Assembly: GCF_039537505.1 (NCBI RefSeq)
Contig: NZ_BAABAQ010000001.1
Location: forward strand, 372,001 to 436,000
DNA from: Streptosporangium oxazolinicum
GTDB taxonomy: Bacteria > Actinomycetota > Actinomycetes > Streptosporangiales > Streptosporangiaceae
Direction of reading: 5' to 3'
DNA length: 64,000 nucleotides
Part shown: piece after piece, positions 25,090-34,154 of the stretch
Layout of the letters: the number at the start of each line of letters is the position of its first letter
Position numbering within the stretch: position 1 is the stretch's first letter
Program-made: the position numbers and the translations under genes
Notes under the pieces: model-generated
Told to the model about the DNA's origin: nothing
Databases searched by the model: none
What the model saw: only the letters and a program-made list of their open reading frames with translations

Positions 25090-27978
25090 ATGCTGGCAGA
25101 CATGGTGGGTCGGGCGGTGAGCCCCATCTTCGTGGGGCGGGAGAGGGAGCTCGCGGACCTGGCCGAGGCGTTCGAGCAGGCTCGTAAGGACGCGGCGATG
25201 ACCGTGCTGCTCGGTGGCGAGGCGGGTGTCGGCAAGTCACGGCTGATCGGGTGTTTCGCGGAGCGGGCCACGGCCGACGGCGCCCACGTGCTCAACGGGG
25301 GCTGCGTGGAGCTGTCGACCGAGGGCCTCGCCTACGCGCCGTTCACCGCGGCGATCCGCCAGCTCGTCCGCGAGTGCGGCGCCGAGGAGGTCGCGGCCCT
25401 CCTCCCCGAGGGAGGGGCGCGCGACCTGGCCAGGCTGCTCCCCGAGTTCGGCGAGCCGAGTGGCGACACCGAGAGCGACACCGCACGCGCACGCCTCTTC
25501 GAGCAGATCCTCACCCTGCTGGAACGGCTCGCGGAACGCCACCCGGTGATCCTCCTCATCGAGGACGTCCACTGGGCCGACAGCTCCAGCCGCGACCTGA
25601 TCGCCTTCCTCAGCCGGAACCTCCGCACCGCTCCCGTGTTGATGGTCCTCACCTACCGCTCCGACGAGCTCCACCGCCAGCACCCGCTCCGGCCGGTGCT
25701 CGCCGAGCTCGGCCGGCTGGACGGGGTCCTCCGGATGGACCTGCCCCGGCTCACCCAGTCCGAGGTGGCGGCCCAGATGGCCGGAATCCTCGGCACCACG
25801 CCCGAGTTCGCCCGGGTCGACAGGGTCTTCCAGCGCAGCGAGGGCATCCCGCTGTTCGTCGAGGCGCTGATGGAGTGCGACGGCGACCACACCTTCCCCG
25901 ACTCCCTGCACGACCTGATCATCGGCTCCGTGGAGCGGCTCCCCGAGGAGACGCAGCGGGTGCTGCGCATCGCCGCTGCCGGTGGCATCCGGGTGAGCCA
26001 CGCCCTGCTCGTCGCGGTCAGCGCGCTGTCGGACGTCGAGCTCGACGACGCGCTGCGCACCGCGATCGCGGCCAACGTGCTGCAGGTCGCCGATGGCCGC
26101 GCCTACGTCTTCCGGCACGCGCTGATCCGCGAGGCCGTGCACGACGAGCTCCTGCCCGGCGAGCACGTACGGCTGCACGCCCGCTTCGCCGAGGAGATCG
26201 GCAACGACCGCACGCTGGTGCCTCCCGGCCGGGCCGCCATCGAGATCGCCCATCACTGGCACTCCGCCCGCGACGACCTCTGGGCCCTCATCTCCGCCTG
26301 GGAGGCGGCGGGCAAGGCCGCCAAGACCTTCGCCCACAAGGAGATGATGCAGCTGCTGGAGCGGGTGCTGACGCTGTGGAGCAAGGTCCCCGACGCCGCC
26401 GAGCGCATCGGCGTGGACCACACCACCGTCCTGGAGCACGCCGCCGAGGCCGCGAGCGCGTGCGGGGAGGTCGACCGGGGCAGCAAGTTCGTCAAGGCCG
26501 CGCTGCACGAGCTCGACGAACGGACCGAGCCCGCCCGGGTGGCGAACCTGGTCGTACGGAGATCGCAGTTCAAGAAGGCGAAGCGGCGGCCCGGGGTGCT
26601 CGACGACCTCCGCTACGCCGAGCGGCTGGTCCCCGAACCGGGGCTGGAGCGCGCCGAGGTGCTGTCCAAGCTGGGCTCGTACCTGATATTCAGCGGCGAG
26701 CTGGCGGAGGGGACGGCGCTCACCGAGGAGGCGCTGCGGATCGCGCGCGAGCACGGCGAGGAGACCCTGGAGGCGGAGCTGCTGCTCAACCTCGCGCTGG
26801 GCCACTCGATCGCGGGGCGCATCAACGTCACGATCGAGCTCAACGAGACCGCGCAGGCGATCGGCGAGCGTGTCGAGTCCGGCCGCAGCGTCCTGCGCGC
26901 CATCGCCAACAACGTGGACGCGCTGAACAACATGGGCCGCTCCACCGAGGCGATCGAGCTCGCGTGCGAAGGGGAGCGGCTGGCGAGGAAGTACGGCCGC
27001 TACCGGGACCAGGGCACCTTCATCGCCAACAACCGGGCCGAGGCGCTGGAGGCGCTGGGCAGGTTCGGGGAGGCGGCCCGGCTGGCCGAGCATGCCCTCG
27101 GCATGGACCCCACCCTGCGCACCCGCCACGACCTGCGGCGGGTCCGCGGGGACGTGGCGGTCGCCCGCGGCGAGACGGACGTGCTCAGATCCGTCCTGGA
27201 CGAGGTGGGCGCCTTCGCCACCGTCCCCGAGGAGTTCATGCAGGAGTTGACGGCGAACGCCCGGCTCATGATCGGCCTGCACATGCTCAGCGGGGAGCCG
27301 CTGGCCGCGCTGGAGGTGGCCGAGCGGGTCGCCCTGGAGGCGCAGATCACGAGCAAGCCCATGCTGGGCTGGCGGACACTCGGCCTGCTCGGGGGGATCT
27401 GCGAGACGGTCGAGGCGCTCGCGCCCGAGCGGGTGGCGGCGCTGCGCGCCCACGTCGGGAAGGCCGCGGCGGCGATGACCGTGGACAGTCCCGTCGCCGA
27501 GGCCTACCGGCTCGGTCTCACCCGCGACCACGACGCCGCGGCCGTCGCCTGGGAACGGCTGGGCCGTCCCTTCCCCCAGGCGAAGTCGCTGCTCCACGGG
27601 GGGCGGATGGCGGCCGCCGTCGGTGACCGCGAGGGCGCCGCGTCCCGGCTGCGCGCGGCCTACCCGATCGCCGTGGCGCTCTCGGCCCGGCCGCTGGCCA
27701 CCGAGATCGAGGCCCTGGCCCGCCGGATCGGGATCTCCCTCACCGAGCAGGCCGGAGCCACCGGGCAGGCCGGAGGCGGGGAGCCTCCGCTGACCCCGCG
27801 CGAGCTGGAGGTGCTCCGGCTGGTCGCCCTCGGACGGTCCAACCGCGACGTCGCCGCCGAACTGTTCATCTCGGCCAAGACCGTGAGCGTTCACGTCTCC
27901 AACATCCTCGGCAAGCTGGGGGTCTCCACCCGCGGCGAGGCGGTCGCGGCCGCTCACCGCCTCGCCCTGATCAGCTGA
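25090..27978 (+). CDS. Large ATP-binding LuxR-family (LAL) transcriptional regulator
   Basis: A 962-residue regulator of the MalT/LAL type. The N-terminal AAA-like ATPase has Walker A GGEAGVGKSR (about residues 42-51) and Walker B ILLIEDVHWADSSS (about 154-167). A long helical TPR-like middle follows, and a C-terminal LuxR helix-turn-helix starts at LTPRELEVLRLVALG and ends with a typical KTVSVHVSNILGKLGV recognition helix. Such proteins activate pathway genes when a ligand binds the helical region. ATG at 25090; a second ATG at 25102 is possible. The target is unknown and there is no pathway cluster beside it. Confidence 0.93.
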   Translation: MLADMVGRAVSPIFVGRERELADLAEAFEQARKDAAMTVLLGGEAGVGKSRLIGCFAERATADGAHVLNGGCVELSTEGLAYAPFTAAIRQLVRECGAEEVAALLPEGGARDLARLLPEFGEPSGDTESDTARARLFEQILTLLERLAERHPVILLIEDVHWADSSSRDLIAFLSRNLRTAPVLMVLTYRSDELHRQHPLRPVLAELGRLDGVLRMDLPRLTQSEVAAQMAGILGTTPEFARVDRVFQRSEGIPLFVEALMECDGDHTFPDSLHDLIIGSVERLPEETQRVLRIAAAGGIRVSHALLVAVSALSDVELDDALRTAIAANVLQVADGRAYVFRHALIREAVHDELLPGEHVRLHARFAEEIGNDRTLVPPGRAAIEIAHHWHSARDDLWALISAWEAAGKAAKTFAHKEMMQLLERVLTLWSKVPDAAERIGVDHTTVLEHAAEAASACGEVDRGSKFVKAALHELDERTEPARVANLVVRRSQFKKAKRRPGVLDDLRYAERLVPEPGLERAEVLSKLGSYLIFSGELAEGTALTEEALRIAREHGEETLEAELLLNLALGHSIAGRINVTIELNETAQAIGERVESGRSVLRAIANNVDALNNMGRSTEAIELACEGERLARKYGRYRDQGTFIANNRAEALEALGRFGEAARLAEHALGMDPTLRTRHDLRRVRGDVAVARGETDVLRSVLDEVGAFATVPEEFMQELTANARLMIGLHMLSGEPLAALEVAERVALEAQITSKPMLGWRTLGLLGGICETVEALAPERVAALRAHVGKAAAAMTVDSPVAEAYRLGLTRDHDAAAVAWERLGRPFPQAKSLLHGGRMAAAVGDREGAASRLRAAYPIAVALSARPLATEIEALARRIGISLTEQAGATGQAGGGEPPLTPRELEVLRLVALGRSNRDVAAELFISAKTVSVHVSNILGKLGVSTRGEAVAAAHRLALIS

Positions 27979-28167
27979 CCTCGCCCCCCGGGGCCGGGCG
28001 CGACCACCGGCCGACGGTACGGCGAACGACCCGGCGGAACGAATCCGGCGATCTTTCAACCCGATCATTCGCGCGGATATAAGTCTTATAAGCCATTAAA
28101 GCTGTGCGGAAAGCCTTATATCTTAGATATGTACGCACATTATTTGGTGATTGCGTATCTTGATCAC
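27979..28167. promoter_or_regulatory. AT-rich promoter region with CTTATAAG-type dyads
   Basis: From 28075 to 28160 the DNA is far richer in A/T than its surroundings. CTTATAAG is a perfect 8-bp palindrome near 28085, and GGATATAAG / GCCTTATAT elements repeat nearby. This is the likely promoter/operator of the gene at 28168. Confidence 0.45.
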
Positions 28168-28794
28168 ATGGATTTCTTCACCGCACCACCGGCCCCCGAC
28201 CGGGAGCCCGAAGAGGAGAAGACACTTCCTCCCTGGCTCGGTCCCCCGGACACCGTACTCGGCCGCACCGTGGACATCAGCCGGACGCTGTTCCACAGCG
28301 AGGCACTGGTCATCGTGCTCACCAGCGCCGTCGCCTTTCCCGAGGGGGCGAAGCTCTACATCCGGATGGCCGCCCGCCCTGTCGAGGGCGTGAACAAGGA
28401 CACGTGGTGGGAGCGGCGCGACCTGATGTTCGAAAGGCGCCACCGCCGGTTCCATCCCGGAACGTCCCTGGAAGACGAGGTCCTCCGCTTCGGCGTCCGC
28501 TTCCCCGACGGCGGCAAGGCCACGACCGTCGACGGCAGGCCGCACTACGGCGGTGAGTGGCCCCCGCCGCGTCCCGACGGTCCGATCCTCCAGGAGCGCG
28601 GCGGGGGAGGCGGAGGGGGCGGTGACCATTTCATCTCCTTCGGCTGGAACCTGTGGTTGTGGCCGCTGCCTCCCGCGGAGCCGTTCGAGTTCGCGGTCGA
28701 GTGGCCCGCCTTCGACGTACCGCTGACGTTCACCGAGATCGACGGCGCCGCGATCGCCGCCGCCTCCGAGCACGCGCGGCCGTACTGGCCCTGA
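28168..28794 (+). CDS. Hypothetical protein with glycine-run insert
   Basis: A 208-residue soluble protein beginning MDFFTAPPAPDREPEEEKTL. It is predicted mostly beta, with tryptophan-rich segments (WNLWLWPLPP), and contains a run of eight glycines near residue 152. I recognise no domain; related small proteins in actinobacteria are annotated only as hypothetical. The ATG at 28168 is preferred to 28129 because homologous-looking sequence starts at MDFF and the 28129 frame begins in the AT-rich promoter. It is convergent with the Mn exporter. Confidence 0.65.
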   Translation: MDFFTAPPAPDREPEEEKTLPPWLGPPDTVLGRTVDISRTLFHSEALVIVLTSAVAFPEGAKLYIRMAARPVEGVNKDTWWERRDLMFERRHRRFHPGTSLEDEVLRFGVRFPDGGKATTVDGRPHYGGEWPPPRPDGPILQERGGGGGGGGDHFISFGWNLWLWPLPPAEPFEFAVEWPAFDVPLTFTEIDGAAIAAASEHARPYWP

Positions 28795-29364
28795 TCAGGC
28801 AAACAGCGGTTCGAGCAGCAGGATCACGCCGAAGGCGGCGAAGGCCGCGGCGGCGCCGTACCGGATGATCTTCTCCGGCAGGTGCCTGCCGAGCATCCGG
28901 CCGACCACGATGGCGAGGGCGTCGGCGGCGACCATGCCCACCGTCGAGCCGATCCAGGTGCCGAACCAGCCGTACTGGGTGGCGAGCGTGATGGTCGCGA
29001 GCATCGTCTTGTCACCCAGTTCGGCGAGGAAGAAGGCGACGGTCACCGCGATGATCGCCGACCGGGTGGTGCGCTGCGCCTTGCGCGACTCCTCCTCGGT
29101 CAGCTCGTCCCCGCGCAGCGTCCACAGCGCGAAGCCCAGGAAGGCGATACCGGCGATGATCGTGATCGCCGTGGTGGGGAGAAAGTCACCGACCAGCCCG
29201 CCCAGGCCGACGCTGAGGAGGTGGACCACCGCGGTGGCCAGAGTGATTCCCGCGAGGACCGGCCACGGTTTGAACCTGGTGGCGAAGGTCATCGCCATGA
29301 GCTGGCTCTTGTCGCCGAGCTCGGCGACGAAGATCACAACGAGACTGATCCAGAACGCTTCCAA
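28795..29364 (-). CDS. TMEM165/GDT1-family (UPF0016) manganese/calcium exporter
   Basis: A 189-residue integral membrane protein with two copies of the family signature: FVAELGDKSQLMAM near the N terminus and FLAELGDKTMLATI in the second half, within six hydrophobic spans. Members (MneA, Gdt1) export Mn2+ or exchange Ca2+/Mn2+ for protons. I chose TTG at 29364 because GGAAGGG is 8 nt upstream and the signature follows directly. A yybP-ykoY-like leader lies upstream, so expression should rise with manganese. Confidence 0.92.
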   Translation of the reverse strand: MEAFWISLVVIFVAELGDKSQLMAMTFATRFKPWPVLAGITLATAVVHLLSVGLGGLVGDFLPTTAITIIAGIAFLGFALWTLRGDELTEEESRKAQRTTRSAIIAVTVAFFLAELGDKTMLATITLATQYGWFGTWIGSTVGMVAADALAIVVGRMLGRHLPEKIIRYGAAAAFAAFGVILLLEPLFA

Positions 29365-29454
29365 CGAGGGTGCCCTTCCGCGTACGCAGCCGGGCGGAAG
29401 GGGGATACCCGGGGAGTCTCGGGCACGTCTTCGGCCCGGCGGCATCCATCAATG

Positions 29455-29585
29455 CCTGCCAGGCCGAAGGTCTCGTCCGCCACGGAGCCGAGCCGAACCG
29501 GCCGGATCCGAGGCCCGCGCGACCGGGCGCCTCGGGCGCCAGCATGTCGATCACGCGATTGGGACTACTCCCCTTCGGGTCTTTC
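29455..29585 (-). promoter_or_regulatory. yybP-ykoY-type manganese riboswitch
   Basis: Read on the minus strand, the leader contains the conserved 5' block GAAGGGGAGTAGTCCC (complement of 29561-29576) and the 3' block GACGAGACCTTCGGCC (about 29463-29478), the two conserved strands of the yybP-ykoY element that bind Mn2+. It sits about 100 nt before the UPF0016 exporter start, the classic target of this riboswitch. Boundaries are approximate. Confidence 0.8.
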
Positions 29586-29808
29586 CATCAGACCATAGCA
29601 GCAGAAATCGGATGCCCGTTCCCGCCCCAGAGGAGCTCAGAGGACCTCACAGGACCCTACCGGGCCGCAGGAAAGAACCTGCGCCCTGCCGAGGGCCGCT
29701 TCACGCAGAGGAACCCCAGAAGATCGCAGAGGACCTCGGGAAACCCGTCAGGAGAACCTCGAAGGCCCCGGAAACCCAGGAAAACCAGGAAAACCAGCCG
29801 GGGAAACC

Positions 29809-30846
29809 TCAGAGCCGGGTGCCGACCATCACGGGCTCGTTGACCAGGGTGACGCCGAACTTCTCCAGGACGCCGTCCCTGACCTCGCGGGCGAGATCGA
29901 GGAGCTCCTCCGTCGTGGCCACCATTTCCGGATTTGTCATGGCAAGGGTGTGCTTGGTGGAAATACGGGCCGGGCCGCGCCGGTAGCCCTTCGGGAACCC
30001 CGCGTTCTCGATCAGCCACGCCGCCGGGACCTTCACGCCCCCGTCCGGCATGTCCCAGCGGGGGAACCCCGGCGCCCGCAGCTCCAGCTCGGCGGCCCGC
30101 GCGGCGGTCAGGACCGGGTTGGTGAAGAACGACCCCGCGCTGCGGGTGTCCGGGTCGGCGTCGTCCAGGACCATGCCCTTGCCCGCGCGCAGCTCCAGCA
30201 CCGCCGCCCGAGCCTCCGCGAGCGGCACCCGCTCTCCCTGGGCGACACCCAGCCGGGAGGCCAGCTCCCGGTAGGCGACCGGGCCGGACAGCGCGTCCCC
30301 GGCCAGCTCGTAGGTGACCGCGAGCACGACGTATCGCCCCAGATCATCTTTGAACGCGCTGTGCCGGTAGGCGAACCCGCACTCCCGCGCGGTCAGATCC
30401 CGCACCTCACCGGCCCGGCGGTCGTAGGCCCGGACGGCGACGATCGTCTGGGAGACGTCCTGCCCGTAGGCGCCGACGTTCTGGATCGGCGTGGACCCGA
30501 CCAGCCCGGGGATGCCGGACAGGCACTCCACGCCCGACCGGCCCTCCCCCACCGCGCGCTCGACCAGGGCGTCCCAGTCCTCGCCCGCCTGCGCGGTGAC
30601 CCGGTCCCCCTCGACCTCGACGCCCCGGGAGGCGACGCGCACGACCAGGCCGTCGAAACCCTCGTCGGAGACGACCAGATTGCTGCCGCCCCCCAGCACG
30701 AGCACCGGCTCGCCCGCCCGGTCGGCCGCCGCCACCAGCTCGACGATCTCCTCGGACGACCCAGCCTCCACGAACGTCCCGGCCGGTCCTCCCAGCCCCA
30801 ACGTCGTGTACGGCGCCAGCCGCACCCCCGCCACCCGCTCCGTCAT
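29809..30846 (-). CDS. murB: UDP-N-acetylenolpyruvoylglucosamine reductase
   Basis: FAD enzyme that reduces UDP-GlcNAc-enolpyruvate to UDP-MurNAc in peptidoglycan synthesis. The 345-residue protein shows the FAD-binding VLGGGSNLVVSD, GLVGSTPIQNVGAYGQDV, the tyrosine loop FAYRHSAFKD, the catalytic serine in SAGSFFTNP and a C-terminal glutamate region (NPEMVATTEEL), so it is a type I MurB. ATG at 30846 follows GGGGAAG by 3 nt. The frame stays open far upstream but that is shadow coding. The order rpmG, MaoC pair, murB is conserved in actinobacteria. Confidence 0.95.
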   Translation of the reverse strand: MTERVAGVRLAPYTTLGLGGPAGTFVEAGSSEEIVELVAAADRAGEPVLVLGGGSNLVVSDEGFDGLVVRVASRGVEVEGDRVTAQAGEDWDALVERAVGEGRSGVECLSGIPGLVGSTPIQNVGAYGQDVSQTIVAVRAYDRRAGEVRDLTARECGFAYRHSAFKDDLGRYVVLAVTYELAGDALSGPVAYRELASRLGVAQGERVPLAEARAAVLELRAGKGMVLDDADPDTRSAGSFFTNPVLTAARAAELELRAPGFPRWDMPDGGVKVPAAWLIENAGFPKGYRRGPARISTKHTLAMTNPEMVATTEELLDLAREVRDGVLEKFGVTLVNEPVMVGTRL

Positions 30847-30887
30847 GCGCTTCCCCACCCGCGACCCGGCCGAAATCCGCGACCAGC

Positions 30888-32156
30888 CTACGGGGCGCGC
30901 AGCAGCTTCAGAACCCGGTCGTAGGTCCGCTGGGACTCCCGGTCGCGGTATCCGGGGTCCGCGCCGTCGTCGCGGCGGTGCCGCTCCTGGCGGACCGGGA
31001 GATCCTTCCCCAGGGCGACGAGGGTGCCGGGCAGTCTGAGCGAGAACTCCAGGTCGGCGTTGCGGTAGTAGCGGGCGTCGGCCGGGAAGCCTCCCGCGGC
31101 GAGCGCGGTGTCGCGCCTGATCGCGAACAGGTGGCCGAGCAGCCCCCGGACCTCGCCGGGCTCGGCCTCCAGCCATTCCTTGTCGTCCTCGCGGGGATTC
31201 ACGCCCTTCCAACCGGCCGCGGTCACGTCGTCGTCCAGCGCCTTGACCAGCGGGGTGACGGCGTCGCCCTCCAGGACCACGGAGGTGTCCATGACGACGT
31301 GCACGTCCGAGGTGTCGAGGCGCAGCAGCTTGTCGCGGCTCTCGCCCCACCCCGCGGAGCCACCCCTCCAGTGCGGCGACTCGGCCACGTGCCAAGCCTC
31401 CACCCGGCGGGGGAACTCCTCCACCAGCTCCTGCAGGACCGCTCCCGCGCCGTCCACGTTCCCCAGGTCGAGGCCGAGGATCCTGGCCTCCGTACGGGCG
31501 ACCAGGGCGCGTACGCACTCGCGCAGCTCGTCGGGGTGGCCGTCGACCAGCAGCGCGACGGTCACCGTCGGCCGCGCGGCCCTCGGCTCCTCGGCGTCGG
31601 CCGGGGGAACGATGGTCTCGTCGAGCCGGGAGACCGACAGGCTCGCGTCCCACAGCAGCTGGGAGGAGACCATCCGCTCGGGATGGCCGTCGAGATCGTC
31701 GGCCCGGCCGACCAGCTCCGAGCCCTCGGGCGTCTGCTGGGGCGCCGCCTCGCTCTCGGCGACCTCCTTCGCCTCCCGGTCACCGAGCCGCCCGGGGTGG
31801 CGTCCCGGATCCGCGGCCTCGGCGACCCGCCCGGCGTCGGCCGACCGGTCCCGCCCGGCTGCCCCGTCTTCGTCCTCGGCGCTGACCCGTCCCGGGGCCG
31901 TGGAGGCTCCCGGCTCCCCGCTCGAACCGTTCTCCTTCGCCTCCGGGGAACCCCCCTCGGGCAGGGAACTCACCGTGGGCCACACGTCGAAGGAGGGAGA
32001 GGGGATGAGCTCGAAGCCGTCCGCGGTGTCCCGGACGAGCCAGCCCTCGGTTCTGATCTCGTCACGGAGCGCGTCGGCGGCGGCATGGTCCTGCTCGGCT
32101 CGCGCCTTGGCCCGCCGCTCGGCCAGGCCGGTCACGTTAGGAGGTACTTCGCTCAT
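30888..32156 (-). CDS. CysS-tail-like domain fused to a GT-A glycosyltransferase-like domain
   Basis: A 422-residue protein of unusual build. The first 50 residues (LAERRAKARAEQDHAAADAL, then GWLVRDTADGFEL) read like the C-terminal helical tail of cysteinyl-tRNA synthetase. A charged, repeat-like disordered stretch follows (about 60-185). The rest resembles a GT2/GT-A fold: VTVALLVDGHPDELRECVRA, then VHVVMDTSVVLEGDAVTPL at the place of the DxD strand (here D-T-S), and FPADARYYRNADLEFSLRL. Catalytic acidic residues look degenerate, so activity is uncertain. It is co-directional with murB (41 bp apart). I know of similar actinobacterial proteins but no function. Confidence 0.7.
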   Translation of the reverse strand: MSEVPPNVTGLAERRAKARAEQDHAAADALRDEIRTEGWLVRDTADGFELIPSPSFDVWPTVSSLPEGGSPEAKENGSSGEPGASTAPGRVSAEDEDGAAGRDRSADAGRVAEAADPGRHPGRLGDREAKEVAESEAAPQQTPEGSELVGRADDLDGHPERMVSSQLLWDASLSVSRLDETIVPPADAEEPRAARPTVTVALLVDGHPDELRECVRALVARTEARILGLDLGNVDGAGAVLQELVEEFPRRVEAWHVAESPHWRGGSAGWGESRDKLLRLDTSDVHVVMDTSVVLEGDAVTPLVKALDDDVTAAGWKGVNPREDDKEWLEAEPGEVRGLLGHLFAIRRDTALAAGGFPADARYYRNADLEFSLRLPGTLVALGKDLPVRQERHRRDDGADPGYRDRESQRTYDRVLKLLRAP

Positions 32157-32441
32157 GCTGGGGGGCTACCCCGAGACAGGGAGAAGATTCGGCCCCGGCC
32201 CACGAGCCTGCCGGTGAACCGCGTTCCGGCCCACCGGTGAATCCCGCGAGCCTGCCGGTGAACCGTACTGCGGCCCACCGAGGACGGTGCCGGTGGATCA
32301 TGCCCCGGCCCTTCGCGGGCCCGCCGGGGACCACGCCCCGGCCCGCCGGGGAACCGTGGCCGGTGAGCCCCGGGCCGGGCCCCATGGGCGCCGACGGCAC
32401 CCACGGCCGGGTGCCGCCGTGGGGTGCCCGCGACAGGGTGC
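32157..32441. repeat. Gene-free spacer with 43-bp tandem repeat
   Basis: CGAGCCTGCCGGTGAACCG occurs twice (about 32206 and 32249), each followed by a CGGCCCACCG element, giving a unit of about 43 bp. Shorter CCCGCCGGGGA-type repeats continue to 32370. No gene is seen. Confidence 0.55.
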
Positions 32442-32870
32442 CTACGACAGCTGGACCACCGCGCGGGCCTTGGACAGGACCCGGGAGTCGTTGGACTTGG
32501 CGGTCAGGACGACCACCACGCGCTTGTCCTCAAGCTTCTCCTCGATGATCCCGCTCACCGTGATGACGGCGCCCTGGTCGTCGTCGGGAACGACCACCAT
32601 GGAGGAGAACCGCACCCCGTAGTCGACGACCGCGCCGGGGTCGCCCGCCCAGTCGGTGACGAACCGGCCGCCCTGCGCCATGGTGAACATGCCGTGCGCG
32701 ATGACGTCCGGGAGCCCGACGGTCTTGGCGAAGCGCTCGTTCCAGTGGATGGGGTTGAAGTCGCCCGAGGCCCCGGCGTACATCACCAGGTTGACGCGGC
32801 GCACCACGTATTCGGCGGGCGGGATCTGCTGACCCGTCTCGACCTCGTCGTACTTGACCGTCGCGGCCAT
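32442..32870 (-). CDS. MaoC-like (R)-3-hydroxyacyl dehydratase subunit, HadB-like
   Basis: A 142-residue single hot-dog protein. The hydratase-2 motif YAGASGDFNPIHWNERFA holds the catalytic Asp and His, as in HadB. HadA/HadB heterodimers dehydrate 3-hydroxyacyl-ACP in fatty acid elongation. ATG at 32870 lies one base past the stop of the HadA-like gene, so the two are translationally coupled and presumably form one enzyme. Earlier in-frame GTG/ATG starts would overlap the upstream gene more. Confidence 0.9.
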   Translation of the reverse strand: MAATVKYDEVETGQQIPPAEYVVRRVNLVMYAGASGDFNPIHWNERFAKTVGLPDVIAHGMFTMAQGGRFVTDWAGDPGAVVDYGVRFSSMVVVPDDDQGAVITVSGIIEEKLEDKRVVVVLTAKSNDSRVLSKARAVVQLS

Positions 32871-32871
32871 G

Positions 32872-33318
32872 TCAGCCCGCCCCTCCACGCTCGACGATGG
32901 TGTTGTAGGTCGTGCACACGGGCTCGCCGTCGACGGTGCTGACGTCGCTCTTGACGGTGATCAGGTCGTTGCGGCCGACGCTGCGGATGTCGGTCACCGT
33001 GGAGACGGTGACCAGCTCGTCTCCGGCGTGGATCGGCCGCCGGTACTCGAAGCGCTGCTCGCCGTGGACCACCATGGCGAGGTTCAGGCCGAGCTCCGGG
33101 TCGGTCAGGATCGACCCTCCGGCCAGGCTGAACACGATGGGGAAGGTCGGCGGCGCGATCACGTCGGGGTGCCCCGCGGCCCGCGCGGCCTCCGTGTCCC
33201 GGTAGATCGGGTTGTCGTCCCCGATCGCCGTCGCGAATTCTTTGATCTTCACGCGACTGACCTCGTACGGCGAGGAGGGCGCGGACGCCCGCCCGACGAA
33301 GTCACGGTTCAGAGCCAT
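32872..33318 (-). CDS. MaoC-like dehydratase subunit with FAS1-type N domain, HadA-like
   Basis: A 148-residue hot-dog protein (MaoC_dehydrat_N type): VSRVKIKEFATAIGDDNPIY, IAPPTFPIVFSLAG, EQRFEYRRPIHAGDELV. It has no catalytic Asp/His pair, as expected of HadA, the substrate-binding partner of HadB. ATG at 33318 follows AAAGGAG by 4 nt. Position downstream of rpmG is the standard actinobacterial arrangement. The organism need not make mycolic acids; these pairs also occur in non-mycolate actinobacteria. Confidence 0.9.
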   Translation of the reverse strand: MALNRDFVGRASAPSSPYEVSRVKIKEFATAIGDDNPIYRDTEAARAAGHPDVIAPPTFPIVFSLAGGSILTDPELGLNLAMVVHGEQRFEYRRPIHAGDELVTVSTVTDIRSVGRNDLITVKSDVSTVDGEPVCTTYNTIVERGGAG

Positions 33319-33625
33319 CGTGCTCCTTTGCGGATACCGAGCTGGTGGGGCCGGCACCGGCGGCTTGGACGAGACATTGACAGGACAGGATTCCAGGACG
33401 TGCCCTCGGAAGGATCACCAAGAGGCAGATCACCGGCGGGCGGGCCGTCAGGAAAGCGTAGCCCGGCCCGCTCTCCCCCCGGCTCTCTCGCGCGGTCAAC
33501 GCTCTCGCGAGAAAACTGTGCGGATACGACAAACCGGCGCCTCGTCTGAGGACGCCGGTTCTCGTGGAGCGTGTGCGTGCCGACGAGGCACTCATCTCCC
33601 GCCGTGGCGGGAGGCTTCGCGCAGA
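33319..33625 (-). terminator. Spacer with probable rpmG terminator
   Basis: AACCGGCG (33532-33539) pairs with CGCCGGTT (33553-33560), with an inner CCTC/GAGG stem, 65 nt past the rpmG stop. The rest of the spacer (33319-33531) holds the hadA promoter region and no gene. Confidence 0.7.
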
Positions 33626-33790
33626 CTAGCGAGTCTCGCGGTGCGCCTGGTGCGTCTTGCAGTTCGGGCAGTACTTCTTCAGCTCAAGCCGATCCGGGTC
33701 GTTGCGCCGGTTCTTCCGCGTGATGTAGTTGCGGTGCTTGCACTCCTGGCAGGCCAGCGTGATCTTCGGCCTAACGTCGGTGGCAGCCAC
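33626..33790 (-). CDS. rpmG: 50S ribosomal protein L33
   Basis: A 54-residue large-subunit protein beginning (M)AATDVRPKITLACQEC. Both zinc-ribbon pairs, CQEC and CPNC, are present, so this is the zinc-binding C+ form. The GTG start at 33790 has GGAGTG-like purines upstream; the longer frame upstream adds an unrelated leader. A tRNA-Met gene lies 80 bp upstream on the same strand. Confidence 0.95.
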   Translation of the reverse strand: MAATDVRPKITLACQECKHRNYITRKNRRNDPDRLELKKYCPNCKTHQAHRETR

Positions 33791-33870
33791 TTGGGAGTGC
33801 CTTTCTACGTTCTGGACAGTGGACAACCCACGACGGGACCTCTCTGGTGGGAGAAGCCCCGGATGGGTAG

Positions 33871-33944
33871 TAGCGGAGGCCGGACTTGAACCGGCGACAC
33901 AACGATTATGAGCCGTTTGCTCTGCCTGGCTGAGCTACTCCGCC
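33871..33944 (-). tRNA. tRNA-Met (CAT)
   Basis: On the minus strand the 74-nt sequence folds into a full cloverleaf: acceptor GGCGGAG / CTCCGCT, D arm AGCTCAGCCAGGCAGAGC, anticodon loop CTCATAA with CAT, and T arm GCCGGTTCAAGTCCGGC. CCA is not encoded. The elongator form is likely, as the first pair is G-T and the D arm lacks initiator features. Confidence 0.93.
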
Positions 33945-34119
33945 TTGGGGCCGACAAAATCGACCGACCCCGCAAGGATACCCGACCCGCAGAGTGCCTG
34001 CGTACTTGTGCAGGTCAGGGCGATCTCTCTGGGTCGCCCCAGTATGCCCGCTCGCGCGTCAGGAACCTTGAGTATTTTCTGGCTCGCCTTTCCTGCCTTT
34101 AAGGCCAACCATGCCGAAA

Positions 34120-34141
34120 GCCCTAACCAGGAGGTTAGGGC
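34120..34141 (-). terminator. Terminator after tRNA-Thr
   Basis: GCCCTAACC (34120-34128) and GGTTAGGGC (34133-34141) form a 9-bp stem with a 4-nt loop, 13 nt past the tRNA-Thr end. On the minus strand it is followed by TTTC, a short T tract. Confidence 0.75.
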
Positions 34142-34154
34142 CTTTAGGCTGTTG

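Noticed and set aside
25237..28068. Long minus-strand frame opposite the LuxR regulator
   Set aside because: Same shadow effect; the plus strand has clear ATPase and HTH motifs.
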